Shown in pieces: positions 14,285-22,296 of a stretch of 35,717 bases of DNA. Location of the stretch: contig NZ_JASFDV010000072.1 in assembly GCF_030766825.1 (NCBI RefSeq), forward strand, positions 1-35,717. Direction: 5' to 3'. This DNA comes from Nocardiopsis sp. CC223A (GTDB taxonomy: Bacteria > Actinomycetota > Actinomycetes > Streptosporangiales > Streptosporangiaceae). The notes under the pieces were generated by a model. That model made no database searches, was not told where the DNA came from, and saw only the letters and a program-made list of their open reading frames with translations. A program made the translations under genes and the position numbers. Numbering within the stretch: position 1 is the stretch's first letter; each line of letters begins with the position of its first letter.

Positions 14285-14484
14285 CTCTGGTCCCCCTCCA
14301 GTCGATGTGACTCGTGTTCGCGCGGGGAGCCCCTGCCGGAACTCCGCCTGCCAGTCTCCGCCCACTACCCCCCGCGAAGCCCGCATAACGGATCAATCAC
14401 GGGTAAGTTTTCGGTGCTTCTTCGGCTTCCGCCCGTTTGCTCCTGCCGTTCTTCCCGCTCCCGGGCCCGTTGCCCTGGGTCCGG

Positions 14485-15699
14485 TCAGACCGGGTCGAAC
14501 CGGACCGGCAGCGCGAACAGCCCGTGCATGATCATGCTCGGCCACCAGCGCAGGTCCTCCCCGCCGTCGGCGAGGCGCAGCCCGGGCAGCCGGTCCAGTA
14601 CCGCGTTCACCGCCACCTGCGCCTCCATCCGGGCCAGCTGCGCCCCGATGCAGAAGTGCGCGCCGTGCCCGAACGCCAGGTGCGAGTCGCCCCGCTCGGG
14701 GACGAAGGCGTCGGGGTCCTCGTAGCGGGCCGGGTCGCGTCCGGCCGCCAGCAGCGACACCAGGATCGGCTCGCCAGCCGCCAGCTCCACCCCGCCCACC
14801 GTGGTCGCCTCGCGCGGGAACCGCCAGGTGGCGTTCTGTAGGGGGCTCTCCATCCGCAGCGCCTCCTCGATCGCGGGGCCCACCAGGTCGCGGTCGGCGC
14901 GCAGCCGCTCCAGCCGGTCGGGGTGGCGCAGCAGCAGGTGGAAGAGGTTGCCGATGAGCGCGACCGTGGTCTCGTGCCCGGCCACCAGCAGCAGGAACGC
15001 CGCGGAGGTGACCTCGTCGCGGCTCATCTCCCCGCGCCGGTGCGCCTCCACCAGGTCGCCCAGCAGGTCGTCGCAGGGCGCGGCCAGCCGGGCGTCCACC
15101 AGGGAGCCCAGGTAGGAGTCGAACCAGTCGGTGGTGGCGGCGATCGCCTCCATCTCCTCGTAGGACGAGGAGTCGATCACCGCGGCCTGCCGGTGGAACT
15201 CCGCCCGGTCCGCCTCGGGCACCCCGAGGATGTCGCAGATGATCGTGATGGGCAGCGGGTAGGCCAGGTCCCGCACCAGGTCGGCCTCGCCGGAGCCGTC
15301 GGCGGTGATCCGGTCCAGCAGTTCGGCGGTGACGCGCTCGGCCCGCTCCGCCAGCGTGCGCACCCGCCGCGGGGTGAACGCCGTGCCCGCCGCCCGGCGC
15401 AGCCGGGTGTGGTCGGGGGCGTCCACGTTGACCATGCTGAGCATCAGCGAGGGCCGGTGGTCGTAGGGCAGCCCGAGCCCGGCCTTGCGCCAGACCTCGT
15501 TGCCCGCGTGCGGGCTCTTGAGCATGTCGGGGTCGGCGAGCACCGCCTTGGCGTCGTCGTAGCGGGTGACGATCCACGCCCAGGCCCCGCCGGGCAGGTC
15601 CACGCGGTGCACGGGGGAGTGCTCGCGCAGCCACCGGTAGGCGGGGTGCGGGTCGGCCTCGAACTCGGGGCCGTGCAGCTGCGGGGGAGAGACGGACAT
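14485..15699 (-). CDS. Cytochrome P450
   Basis: A 404-residue soluble bacterial P450 monooxygenase. The I-helix motif AGHETT at residues 240-245 places the oxygen-activating acid and threonine. The ExxR of the K helix is E279-R282. The haem loop FGHGAHFCIG has the iron-ligand Cys at residue 350. The length and the NVDAPDHTRLRR segment (91-102) fit the class I CYP105/CYP107-like group of actinomycetes. ATG 15699 is chosen because AAAGG lies 8 bp upstream; an in-frame extension to 15783 has no such signal. No ferredoxin gene is adjacent, so the redox partner must be encoded elsewhere. It is transcribed alone. The substrate cannot be predicted. Confidence 0.95.
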   Translation of the reverse strand: MSVSPPQLHGPEFEADPHPAYRWLREHSPVHRVDLPGGAWAWIVTRYDDAKAVLADPDMLKSPHAGNEVWRKAGLGLPYDHRPSLMLSMVNVDAPDHTRLRRAAGTAFTPRRVRTLAERAERVTAELLDRITADGSGEADLVRDLAYPLPITIICDILGVPEADRAEFHRQAAVIDSSSYEEMEAIAATTDWFDSYLGSLVDARLAAPCDDLLGDLVEAHRRGEMSRDEVTSAAFLLLVAGHETTVALIGNLFHLLLRHPDRLERLRADRDLVGPAIEEALRMESPLQNATWRFPREATTVGGVELAAGEPILVSLLAAGRDPARYEDPDAFVPERGDSHLAFGHGAHFCIGAQLARMEAQVAVNAVLDRLPGLRLADGGEDLRWWPSMIMHGLFALPVRFDPV

Positions 15700-15848
15700 A
15701 CCGGCGCCTTTCGGGGTGTGTCTGCGGGGACCCCTGACTCCTACCCACCCGCGCCTCCCCGCCCCGCGGCCGCTTCCGGACACCCGCCGCGTCGTATCCG
15801 GGCGCTAGGGTCGGCCCGTATCCCCCGCCCCCGAACAGAGGAGGCCCC

Positions 15849-16262
15849 GTGAGCTGGGACGTACTGCTGATGCGTTTTCCGGACGACGCGGTGTCGGTCG
15901 ACGACCTGACCGACGACGACCCACCGCCGCCGATCGGCCCGGCGGCCGAGGTCCTGGACCGGATCCGCGCCGCCTTCCCCGGCGTGGACCTGTCCGACCC
16001 CACCTGGGGCATTCTCCAGGACGAGCAGGACGGGTGGTCGATGGAGTCGGGCATCGGCGCCCGGGACCCGGTCGAGAGCATCATGCTGCACATCCGCGGC
16101 GGCGGGGACCCCGTGACCACCGCGCGGCGCCTGGCCCGCCTGCTGGACTGCCGCGCCCTCGACTGCTCAGATGGGGAGTTCCTCTCCGACGAGGTGGGCG
16201 GGGAATCCTGGGAGGATTTCCAGGCCTACCGGGACCGCGTCGTCGGGCGGCCCGGGGAGTGA
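15849..16262 (+). CDS. Hypothetical actinobacterial protein
   Basis: A 137-residue acidic protein from GTG 15849, with a clear GAGGAGG a few bases upstream. It reads MSWDVLLMRFPDDAVSVDDL, then DPTWGILQDEQDGWSMESGIG, and a central VESIMLHIRGGGDPVTTARRLARLLDCRALDCSDGEF. The MSWDVLL opening, DPTWG and the MLHIRGGG strand recur, from memory, in small uncharacterised proteins of streptomycetes. The pattern of a small, tryptophan-rich, acidic, single-domain protein is also that of immunity-type proteins. No toxin gene is adjacent, so I do not assign that role. It converges on the PucR-type gene, whose 3' end is 7 bp away. Confidence 0.8.
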   Translation: MSWDVLLMRFPDDAVSVDDLTDDDPPPPIGPAAEVLDRIRAAFPGVDLSDPTWGILQDEQDGWSMESGIGARDPVESIMLHIRGGGDPVTTARRLARLLDCRALDCSDGEFLSDEVGGESWEDFQAYRDRVVGRPGE

Positions 16263-16269
16263 CCCCCGG

Positions 16270-17439
16270 TCAGGGCGCGATGGCGCAGGCCGTCTCCAGC
16301 ACGAACCGCGACCACGGCCGGTGCGGGTCGTGGCCGGTCAGCTCCCGCACCCGGCGCAGCCGGTAGCGCAGCGTCTGGGCGTGGACGTGCAGGGCGTCGG
16401 CCGCCGCGGTCGCCGCGCCCTCCCGGAAGTACGCCCGCAGCGTCTCCAACAGGTGCGCGCCCGACTCGGTCAGCAGCGGCCCCAGGACGGCCCGGCGCAC
16501 CGCGTCCGGGGCGACCGGGCCGCCGTTGAGCAGCGCCAGCACGCAGGCGTCGGCCTCGCCGAGCAGCCCGCCGGACCCGAACGCGTGCGGCGGTGCCGTC
16601 TCCAGCGCCCCGTCGGCCAGCCGGTAGGCCGCGGACACGTCCGCCAGCGGCCGCGGTGCCGGGATGCAGCCCCGCCAGTGGCCGCCGTCCAGTGCCCGCG
16701 CCGCCCGGTCGGCGTCGTCGGGGGCCAGCAGCAGCACCACCCGCCCCGAGCGCGTGGTCACCAGCGGGTCGCCACCCGCGGGCTCCATGCGGGCCGCCAG
16801 TTCCAGGGCGCTCGACGCCGTCACCGGCGGCGCCTCGCCGCCGACCGGTTCGGCCACCACCAGCACGCCCGGGTCCGGCGGGGTGATGCCCAGGGTGCGG
16901 GCCCGGTCGCGGATGGCGCCGCGCGAGGCCTGGCGGCCGATGAGCAGGTCGTCCAGGAAGGTGCGCCGCGCCCGCTCCAGGTCGGCGTCCATCCGGCGGG
17001 CGGTCTCGGCGTGCCCGGCGGCCAGGCTCTCGGAGATCTGGTCGATCGAGGTCATCCACAGTTCGCTCAGAGCGAACACGTCCGCGGCGTCGAGCCGGTC
17101 GGCCGCGTACTCGGCCACCGCCCGCACCGCCGCCACCGAGCCCACCCGGTGCGCCCGCACCACGGCGCCGATCGACCGGCCGTCGGCCGCCCGGCTGCGG
17201 CCGATCCCGCGCAGCCGCTCCACGTCCTCCGCGGTCAGCCGGTCCGCCCCGGCCACCCACAGTTCCAGGGACCGGGTCACCAGCCACGCCGTGATCGCCC
17301 GCACCTCGGCCAGCTGCGACCCGTGCAGCGCCCGGTAGGCGGGCACCTCCGCGTGCACCTCGGCCACGATCCGCTCCACCAGAGCGGCGCGGTCCCGCAT
17401 CAGCTCCGCGCCCACCGCGGCCCGCCGCTCCCGCCCCAT
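16270..17439 (-). CDS. PucR/CdaR-type helix-turn-helix transcriptional regulator
   Basis: A 389-residue protein from ATG 17439, with GGGAGGGG directly upstream. Its C-terminal 60 residues form the PucR-type HTH: LLETLRAYFREGAATAAADALHVHAQTLRYRLRRVRELTG, the hallmark of this family. The N-terminal two thirds are helical (LVERIVAEVHAEVPAYRAL...) with a central GGDEF-like alpha/beta region around LVTTRSGRVVLLLAPDD, resembling RsbRD-type N-terminal sensors of actinomycete PucR proteins. The aldo-keto reductase gene is divergent at 396 bp, a possible target. The effector is unknown. In-frame reading continues to 17595 but through proline/arginine-rich sequence without a start signal. Confidence 0.88.
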   Translation of the reverse strand: MGRERRAAVGAELMRDRAALVERIVAEVHAEVPAYRALHGSQLAEVRAITAWLVTRSLELWVAGADRLTAEDVERLRGIGRSRAADGRSIGAVVRAHRVGSVAAVRAVAEYAADRLDAADVFALSELWMTSIDQISESLAAGHAETARRMDADLERARRTFLDDLLIGRQASRGAIRDRARTLGITPPDPGVLVVAEPVGGEAPPVTASSALELAARMEPAGGDPLVTTRSGRVVLLLAPDDADRAARALDGGHWRGCIPAPRPLADVSAAYRLADGALETAPPHAFGSGGLLGEADACVLALLNGGPVAPDAVRRAVLGPLLTESGAHLLETLRAYFREGAATAAADALHVHAQTLRYRLRRVRELTGHDPHRPWSRFVLETACAIAP

Positions 17440-17835
17440 CCCCACCCCTCCCTCGCCGCTGCCCGTGTGCCGCACGCCCGCGGGCCGCCGTGCCCGTGCG
17501 CCGCCGCCCGGTGCCGCACGTTCGGCGGGCCGAGCAGTGCCCGCGCCGCCGCGCGCCCGTGGGCCGCCGCGGGGTACCGCGCACCCCGTCCGCACGGCCG
17601 CGGAGTGCCGGGCGTACCCGTGCGCCGTCGCCGTTCGGCGGCCTCCGCCACCGGATCGGCGGTGCGATCAGCGGACTCCCGGGTAAAAAGCCCGTACGGC
17701 GGCGGTGCAGCCACCGGAGCGTGACCGGTCCGCCGTGGCAGTATGCCAAGTGTGCGGCCTGGGGGAGGCCGCGGGCCCGCCGACGGTCCTTCGGCGGGCG
17801 GCGAGGGCGTTACGGGCCGACGGGGGATGACGGCG
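17440..17835. other. Intergenic region between PucR-type regulator and aldo-keto reductase
   Basis: 396 bp. The first 230 bp are low-complexity GC-rich sequence with no supported gene. At 17736-17748 lies a 13-bp palindrome, TGGCA-GTA-TGCCA, about 90 bp before the aldo-keto reductase start, which is a possible operator. An ATG frame from 17743 runs into the reductase but lacks a ribosome binding site. Confidence 0.5.
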
Positions 17836-18672
17836 ATGAGGACGATGACGGTTCCCGAGCTCACGCTCAACAATGGGCTGCGCATGCCGCAGCTGGGCCT
17901 GGGGGTGTGGCAGGTCCCCGACGACCGGGTCGTCGACGTGGTCACCACCGCGCTGGAGGTCGGCTACCGCAGTATCGACACGGCCGCCGCCTACGGCAAC
18001 GAACGCGGTGTCGGCGAGGCGCTGCGGCGTTCGGGCATCGACCGCGACGACCTGTTCGTCACGTCCAAGGTCGCCAACCCCGACCAGGGCTTCGACGCCG
18101 CCCTGCGGGCCTTCGACGCCAGTCTGGGCCGTCTGGGCCTGGAGACGCTGGACCTGTACCTGATCCACTGGCCGCTGCCCGCCCGCGACCTCTACGTTCC
18201 GACCTGGAAGGCGCTGGAGCACCTGTACGCCGAGGGCCGGGTCCGCGCCATCGGCGTGTCCAACTTCCAGATCCCGCACCTGGAACGGGTCATGGAGGAG
18301 GGCGGCATCACGCCCATGGTCAACCAGGTCGAGCTGCACCCGCTGCTGCCCCAGGCGGAACTGCGCGAGTTCGACCGGCGGCACTCCATCGTCACCGAGG
18401 CGTGGAGCCCGCTCGCGCACGGCGACCTCGTCGTCGACGACACGATCATCGGGATCGCCGAGGACCACGAGCGCACGCCCGCCCAGGTGCTGCTGCGCTG
18501 GCACGTACAGCTCGGCAACGTCGTCATCCCCAAGTCGGTGACGCCCGAGCGCATCCGCGCCAACTTCGACATCTTCGACTTCGAGCTCACCGACCAGGAG
18601 ATGGACCGCATCGGTGCGCTCGACGACGGGACCAGGACCGGTCCCGACCCCGACGCGTTCGACGGCGACTGA
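17836..18672 (+). CDS. Aldo/keto reductase
   Basis: A 278-residue NADPH-dependent reductase of carbonyl compounds with a TIM barrel. The catalytic tetrad is visible: Asp48 and Tyr53 in SIDTAAAYGNE, Lys78 in TSKV and His111 in LIHWP. IGVSNFQ (about 142-148) and the cofactor-binding IPKSVTPERIRANFDIFDFELT segment complete the family pattern. It resembles the AKR5 2,5-diketo-gluconate reductase group by its motifs. Three ATGs cluster at 17827, 17836 and 17845; GGGGGA 9 bp before the second favours 17836. The PucR-type regulator is divergent. The substrate is not predictable. Confidence 0.93.
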   Translation: MRTMTVPELTLNNGLRMPQLGLGVWQVPDDRVVDVVTTALEVGYRSIDTAAAYGNERGVGEALRRSGIDRDDLFVTSKVANPDQGFDAALRAFDASLGRLGLETLDLYLIHWPLPARDLYVPTWKALEHLYAEGRVRAIGVSNFQIPHLERVMEEGGITPMVNQVELHPLLPQAELREFDRRHSIVTEAWSPLAHGDLVVDDTIIGIAEDHERTPAQVLLRWHVQLGNVVIPKSVTPERIRANFDIFDFELTDQEMDRIGALDDGTRTGPDPDAFDGD

Positions 18673-18743
18673 CCGGCCGCCGCCCCGCGGTTCCGGGACG
18701 TGTCCGGTGGGCGCCCCGTTCGGAGCGGTCCGCCGGATGAGGC

Positions 18744-18908
18744 CTAGTTCTGTCGCAGCTCGCGGCGCCTGCGCGCGCCGGCCAGGGTGGCCTCGGTGCC
18801 CTGGCGCTTCATGCGCAGGACGTAGACGAAGCCGCCGACGAAGATGGCGGCGAACAGCGCGAGCACCGCGACGAGGGCGAGCGCGGACAGCAGGAAAGTG
18901 ATCGACAT
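18744..18908 (-). CDS. Small single-pass membrane protein
   Basis: 54 residues: MSITFLLSALALVAVLAL, then FAAIFVGGFVYVL, then a basic tail RMKRQGTEATLAGARRRRELRQN. The first 33 residues form one long or two very short membrane segments, and the Arg/Lys-rich tail should stay in the cytoplasm. The ribosome binding site is weak (GATGAG). The gene fills the gap between the reductase and the divergent RidA gene. Function unknown. Confidence 0.72.
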   Translation of the reverse strand: MSITFLLSALALVAVLALFAAIFVGGFVYVLRMKRQGTEATLAGARRRRELRQN

Positions 18909-19001
18909 GGGCTCATCGTAGCCGCCCGCCCGGGCGACCCCCACCGGGGAGTCCGCCCGAACGCGGCCGGTGGGCCGCACCATGACCGGAAGGGCCCGCC
19001 G

Positions 19002-19550
19002 GTGGACCGCACACCGCACCAGATCGTCAATCCGCTGACCCTCGCCGACCCGGTGGGGTTCTCCCACACCCTGGTGGTGACACCGGGCAGGGTCGTCCAC
19101 ATCGGCGGTCAGGTCGCCCGCCGCGCCGACGGGGTGGTGACCGGGGACGGCGTGGTCCAGCAGTTCGACCGCGCGCTCGGCAACGTCGTGGAGGCGCTGC
19201 GCGTCGCCGGGGCCGACCCCGTGCACGTGGTCGACATGCGCATCTACACCACCGCGATGCGCTCCTACCGGGTCAGCAGCAACAGCATCGGGTCGGTGTA
19301 CCGCCGCCACATGGGCCGCTACTACCCGCCGATGACGGTGGTCGGGGTCACCGATCTCATGGACCCGGAGGCGCTGGTCGAGATCGTGTGCACCGCGGTC
19401 GTCCCGGACGTCCGCGACACCGCGGAGCTGGACGAGGACGACGAGACCCGGGAGATGCTGGAGGGCATCGAGGGGTCGTCCAGGCCCGGCGTCACCGCGT
19501 TTCCCGGGTCGGAGGACCCCGGCGACCTGCGCGAGCGCTCGCCCGCCTGA
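19002..19550 (+). CDS. RidA/YjgF/YER057c family protein with C-terminal extension
   Basis: 182 residues from GTG 19002, with GGAAGGG upstream. RidA-family proteins hydrolyse reactive enamines/imines made by PLP enzymes; distant members have other roles. Visible elements are PVGFSHTLVVTPGRVVHIGGQVA (about 17-39), FDRALGNVVEALRVAGADPVHVVDMRIY and the final YYPPMTVVGVTDLMDPEALVEIVCTAV. I do not see the classical Arg (RxC-like) of the active RidA subfamily at its usual place, so deaminase activity is uncertain. About 45 acidic residues follow the domain. The 3' end overlaps the convergent EamA gene by 59 bp. Confidence 0.87.
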   Translation: MDRTPHQIVNPLTLADPVGFSHTLVVTPGRVVHIGGQVARRADGVVTGDGVVQQFDRALGNVVEALRVAGADPVHVVDMRIYTTAMRSYRVSSNSIGSVYRRHMGRYYPPMTVVGVTDLMDPEALVEIVCTAVVPDVRDTAELDEDDETREMLEGIEGSSRPGVTAFPGSEDPGDLRERSPA

Positions 19551-20466
19551 GCCCCGCGCCCTTCGTGCCCCGGCCGGCGCCCGCCACCAGGACGACCGCG
19601 ATCGCGCACACGGCCAGGCCCGCCAGGGCGGCCGCACCGACCGGGTCTCCGAACATCGACAGCGACCAGAGCAGGGTCGTCGGCGGTGTCAGGTACAGCA
19701 GCGCCGACACCCGGGCGACCCCGAACCGCGCCAGGGCCGCCCAGTACAGTCCGTAGCCGCCGACGGTCGACAGCACCACCACCCAGGCGACGGCCGCCCA
19801 GAACCCGGGGTCGGCGGGCGGGGCGAGCGTCCCGGTGCCCGCCGCCAGCGCGGTGAACAGCACGGCGCTCACCCCGCACTGCACGGCCAGCGCCCGCACC
19901 GGCGACCCGCCCGGCCGCAGCCGCCGCTCCAACAGGGTCGCCGCCACCAGCGACAGCATCGCCCCGACCGGCAGCGCGTACCCCCACCAGGGGGCGGCGC
20001 CGGGGGCGCGCAGGTCCGCGCCCACCACCAGCCCCACCCCGGCCAGGCCCACCGCCAGCCCCACGACCTGCCGGGGCCGGACCCGCTCCCCGAGCAGCGG
20101 TACCGCCAGCGCCGTCGCCACCAGCGGTTGCAGCGCCGCGATGAGCGCGACCGTCCCCACGGCCACCCCCGCCTCGGCCGCGGCGAACACCCCGTACAGG
20201 TACCCGGCCTGGGCCAGCGCCCCCACCACGGCGTGACCGGCCGCGTCCCGCCCGGTCATCCGCCCCTGCCGGGGCCGATCGCCCCGCGAGCGCGCCCGGG
20301 ACCACAGGCACCAGGCGGCCAGCGGGGCGGCGATCGCCAGGAACCGCCAGGCCAGCAGGGTCTCGGCCGAGGCATGGCGGGTCCCGAGTTCGGCCCCCAC
20401 GAACCCCGAGCTCCACATCACCACCAGCCCTGCCGCGAGCAGGACCGGGGCGAACGAGTGCCGCAT
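19492..20466 (-). CDS. EamA/DMT superfamily transporter
   Basis: A 324-residue inner-membrane transporter with two EamA repeats and about ten hydrophobic segments. It has VVMWSSGFVGAELG in the first helix and VALIAALQPLVATALAVPLLGERV at the end of the first repeat. TPPTTLLWSLSMFGDP in the second repeat matches it. These are typical metabolite or drug exporters. ATG 20466 is chosen because GGAGGT lies 7 bp upstream; earlier in-frame starts (to 20568) overlap the putative operator. The C-terminus ends in a basic tail that overlaps the RidA gene. The divergent TetR regulator is the likely controller. Substrate unknown. Confidence 0.9.
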   Translation of the reverse strand: MRHSFAPVLLAAGLVVMWSSGFVGAELGTRHASAETLLAWRFLAIAAPLAAWCLWSRARSRGDRPRQGRMTGRDAAGHAVVGALAQAGYLYGVFAAAEAGVAVGTVALIAALQPLVATALAVPLLGERVRPRQVVGLAVGLAGVGLVVGADLRAPGAAPWWGYALPVGAMLSLVAATLLERRLRPGGSPVRALAVQCGVSAVLFTALAAGTGTLAPPADPGFWAAVAWVVVLSTVGGYGLYWAALARFGVARVSALLYLTPPTTLLWSLSMFGDPVGAAALAGLAVCAIAVVLVAGAGRGTKGAGLRRASARAGRRGPPTRETR

Positions 20467-20510
20467 CCGCGGACCTCCGAACGTTGTCGCGTGCATCCGT
20501 CGCCCGCAGG

Positions 20511-20530
20511 TAAACACACCGGTCGGTATA
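20511..20530. promoter_or_regulatory. Putative TetR operator between eamA and tetR genes
   Basis: TAAACACACCGGTCGGTATA is a partial palindrome around CCGG with the ACCGGTCGGT core often seen at TetR-family sites. It lies 45 bp from the EamA start and 53 bp from the TetR start, in the divergent promoter region, and would let the regulator control both genes. Confidence 0.55.
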
Positions 20531-20582
20531 CTCGCGATGTAGTGTTCTTTCCGCCCAGGCCTTTTCACCCGCAGGGGGAGCC

Positions 20583-21197
20583 ATGACCGCCACCGGGACC
20601 CGCCCGGCCGACCGTGCCGCCCACACCGACCGCCCGCTCACCCCGGCCGCCCGCCGCATCCTCGACGTCGCCGACGAGCTGTTCTACGCGCGCGGGATCA
20701 ACACGGTCGGCATGGAGCTCATCGCCGAACGCGCCGGGGTCACCAAGAAGACCATCTACGACCGCTTCGGTTCCAAGTCCGCCCTGGTCGCCCGCTACCT
20801 GCGCGCCCGCGACGCCCGCTGGCGCGCCCACCTGGAGGCCCGCCTGGCCCCCGCCGCCACGGCGCGCGGGCGCATCGCCGCCACCTTCGACGCCCTGGAG
20901 GAGTGGGTCGAGCGGGAGAGTCCGCGCGGCTGCTCCATGGTCAACGCCTACGCCGAGCTCGCCGACCCCGGACACCCCGGCCGCGCCGTGGCCCTGGAGC
21001 AGAAGCGCCGGCTGCGCGCCCTGTACACCGACCTCGCCCGGGAGTCCGGCGCCCGCGACCCCGAAAAGCTCGGCGACACCCTGGCCATGCTGCACGAGGG
21101 GGCCGTCCTCACCCGGACCGTCACCGGCGTGCCCGACGCCGTCCGAACCGCCCGGGCCGCCGCCGACGCCCTGCTCACCGCCCACGGCGCGCCCTGA
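20583..21197 (+). CDS. TetR/AcrR family transcriptional regulator
   Basis: 204 residues from ATG 20583 with GGGGGAG upstream. The HTH is at about residues 37-66 (GINTVGMELIAERAGVTKKTIYDRFGSKSALV). The C-terminal part (EEWVERESPRGCSMVNAYAELADPGHP) resembles the TetR_C group with a GC-x-x-x-N-A-x-x-E-L motif, common in regulators next to transporters. It is divergent from the EamA gene with an ACCGGTCGGT-type site between them, so control of that exporter is likely. A perfect hairpin follows the stop. Confidence 0.93.
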   Translation: MTATGTRPADRAAHTDRPLTPAARRILDVADELFYARGINTVGMELIAERAGVTKKTIYDRFGSKSALVARYLRARDARWRAHLEARLAPAATARGRIAATFDALEEWVERESPRGCSMVNAYAELADPGHPGRAVALEQKRRLRALYTDLARESGARDPEKLGDTLAMLHEGAVLTRTVTGVPDAVRTARAAADALLTAHGAP

Positions 21198-21198
21198 A

Positions 21199-21222
21199 CC
21201 GGACCGGGCGCGCCCGGTCCGG
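21199..21222. terminator. Bidirectional hairpin terminator (tetR / sulfotransferase-like)
   Basis: A fully self-complementary 24-bp run whose arms are CCGGACCGGG and CCCGGTCCGG around GCGC. It lies between two convergent genes. Confidence 0.8.
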
Positions 21223-21237
21223 GGGTGCCCCCGGGGG

Positions 21238-22122
21238 TCACAGGTAGCCGAGGCGGGACAGCTCCAGCCCCGCCACCTCCACCACGTCCGCGTGCTGGTC
21301 CCGGGACAGCCGGTCCCGCCACACCCCCACCCGCCAGGAGCGTTCGATCAGCAGCTCCGTCGCCGACACCCGGACCCCGGTGAACTCCCGCAGCCTCTTG
21401 GCGGTCTGCACCTCGCCGCCGTGCAGGTCCTCGTAGCGCAGTGTCAGCAACCGGTCGGTGTCGGTGCCCCGGCTCAGCGCGGCCGACATGCGCACCGCCC
21501 CCCGCCAGCGCATCGCGCACTTGGCCTCCACCGACCCGTCCCCGAACGTCTCCAGGTCGGAGGAGTCCTCCAGCCCGAAGAAGTGGTTGGGGAACTCGTG
21601 TTCCAGCTTCATGAAGCTCGGCTTGAGCCAGGCCAGCGAGCGCTCGTCGTCCAGCATCTCCGAGACGACGTCCCGCCCGTCCCGGATGATCTGCACGAAC
21701 AGCGCGTCGGGGAAGGCCGCGTGCAGGGCCCCGGCACTGAACAGCAGATCCGGGCTGGCGTCCCCGTACCGGGTCGCCTCCGGGCTGTGCTCGCACGGTT
21801 CGGCGGCGGCGTTGGCGGGCACCCGCTCCCACCGGCCCGCGCAGCGCGGGCAGGTCAGCGGTGTCAGCTGCCAGGACTCGGCGTACGCCTCGCGCAGCAG
21901 ACTGGCCGTGCCCGCCGCCTTCTCCAGGGCCAGCGAGGGTCTTCGGGCGACCGCGTACACGGCGTTGAGCACGCCCGAGGAACCCGCGCTCATGTGGAAC
22001 CCGGGTGCGCAGGACAGGGCGCGGGCGATCTCGGGGACACCGGAGTGGGGAGCGCCCAGAAGGAAGACGGGGCGCTGCACCTTGGTCCCGTTGACCACGA
22101 GGATGTAGGACGGCTGCTTCAT
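21238..22122 (-). CDS. Sulfotransferase-like protein with inserted cysteine cluster
   Basis: 294 residues from ATG 22122; an in-frame ATG at 22164 is possible and neither start has a good ribosome binding site. PAPS-dependent sulfotransferases transfer sulfate to hydroxyl or amine groups. The 5'-phosphosulfate loop fits FLLGAPHSG (residues 20-28), with the usual RSGT varied to PHSG. The 3'-phosphate motif fits IIRDGRDVVSEML (145-157), followed by LRYEDL. Between the two lies an insertion with CPRC (Cys91, Cys94) and CEH (Cys110, His112), which could bind zinc. The gene is alone between convergent and divergent neighbours. The substrate is unknown. The fold assignment is good; activity is less sure because of the altered loop. 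Confidence 0.78.
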   Translation of the reverse strand: MKQPSYILVVNGTKVQRPVFLLGAPHSGVPEIARALSCAPGFHMSAGSSGVLNAVYAVARRPSLALEKAAGTASLLREAYAESWQLTPLTCPRCAGRWERVPANAAAEPCEHSPEATRYGDASPDLLFSAGALHAAFPDALFVQIIRDGRDVVSEMLDDERSLAWLKPSFMKLEHEFPNHFFGLEDSSDLETFGDGSVEAKCAMRWRGAVRMSAALSRGTDTDRLLTLRYEDLHGGEVQTAKRLREFTGVRVSATELLIERSWRVGVWRDRLSRDQHADVVEVAGLELSRLGYL

Positions 22123-22296
22123 GATCGTGCTGATTTTCGCACCCTTTGCCCTTCTCGTGTGCATGGAGGGGTGTCGGTCCTGCGCACCTTCGTGTGCTTT
22201 TCGAGGTTAGGGTGTGCAGGGGGAGCCGGGGGCCGCCCTCCACCAAGCCGAGGGAAAGACGACACCAAGTCGCCGCAAGATCGAGGTAGGGCCGCG

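Noticed and set aside
20614..22296. An 826-codon plus-strand frame joining an upstream region to the sirtuin
   Set aside because: Only its 3' third is the sirtuin, which has its own ATG and ribosome binding site at 22297. The rest runs out of frame through tetR and antisense to the sulfotransferase gene.
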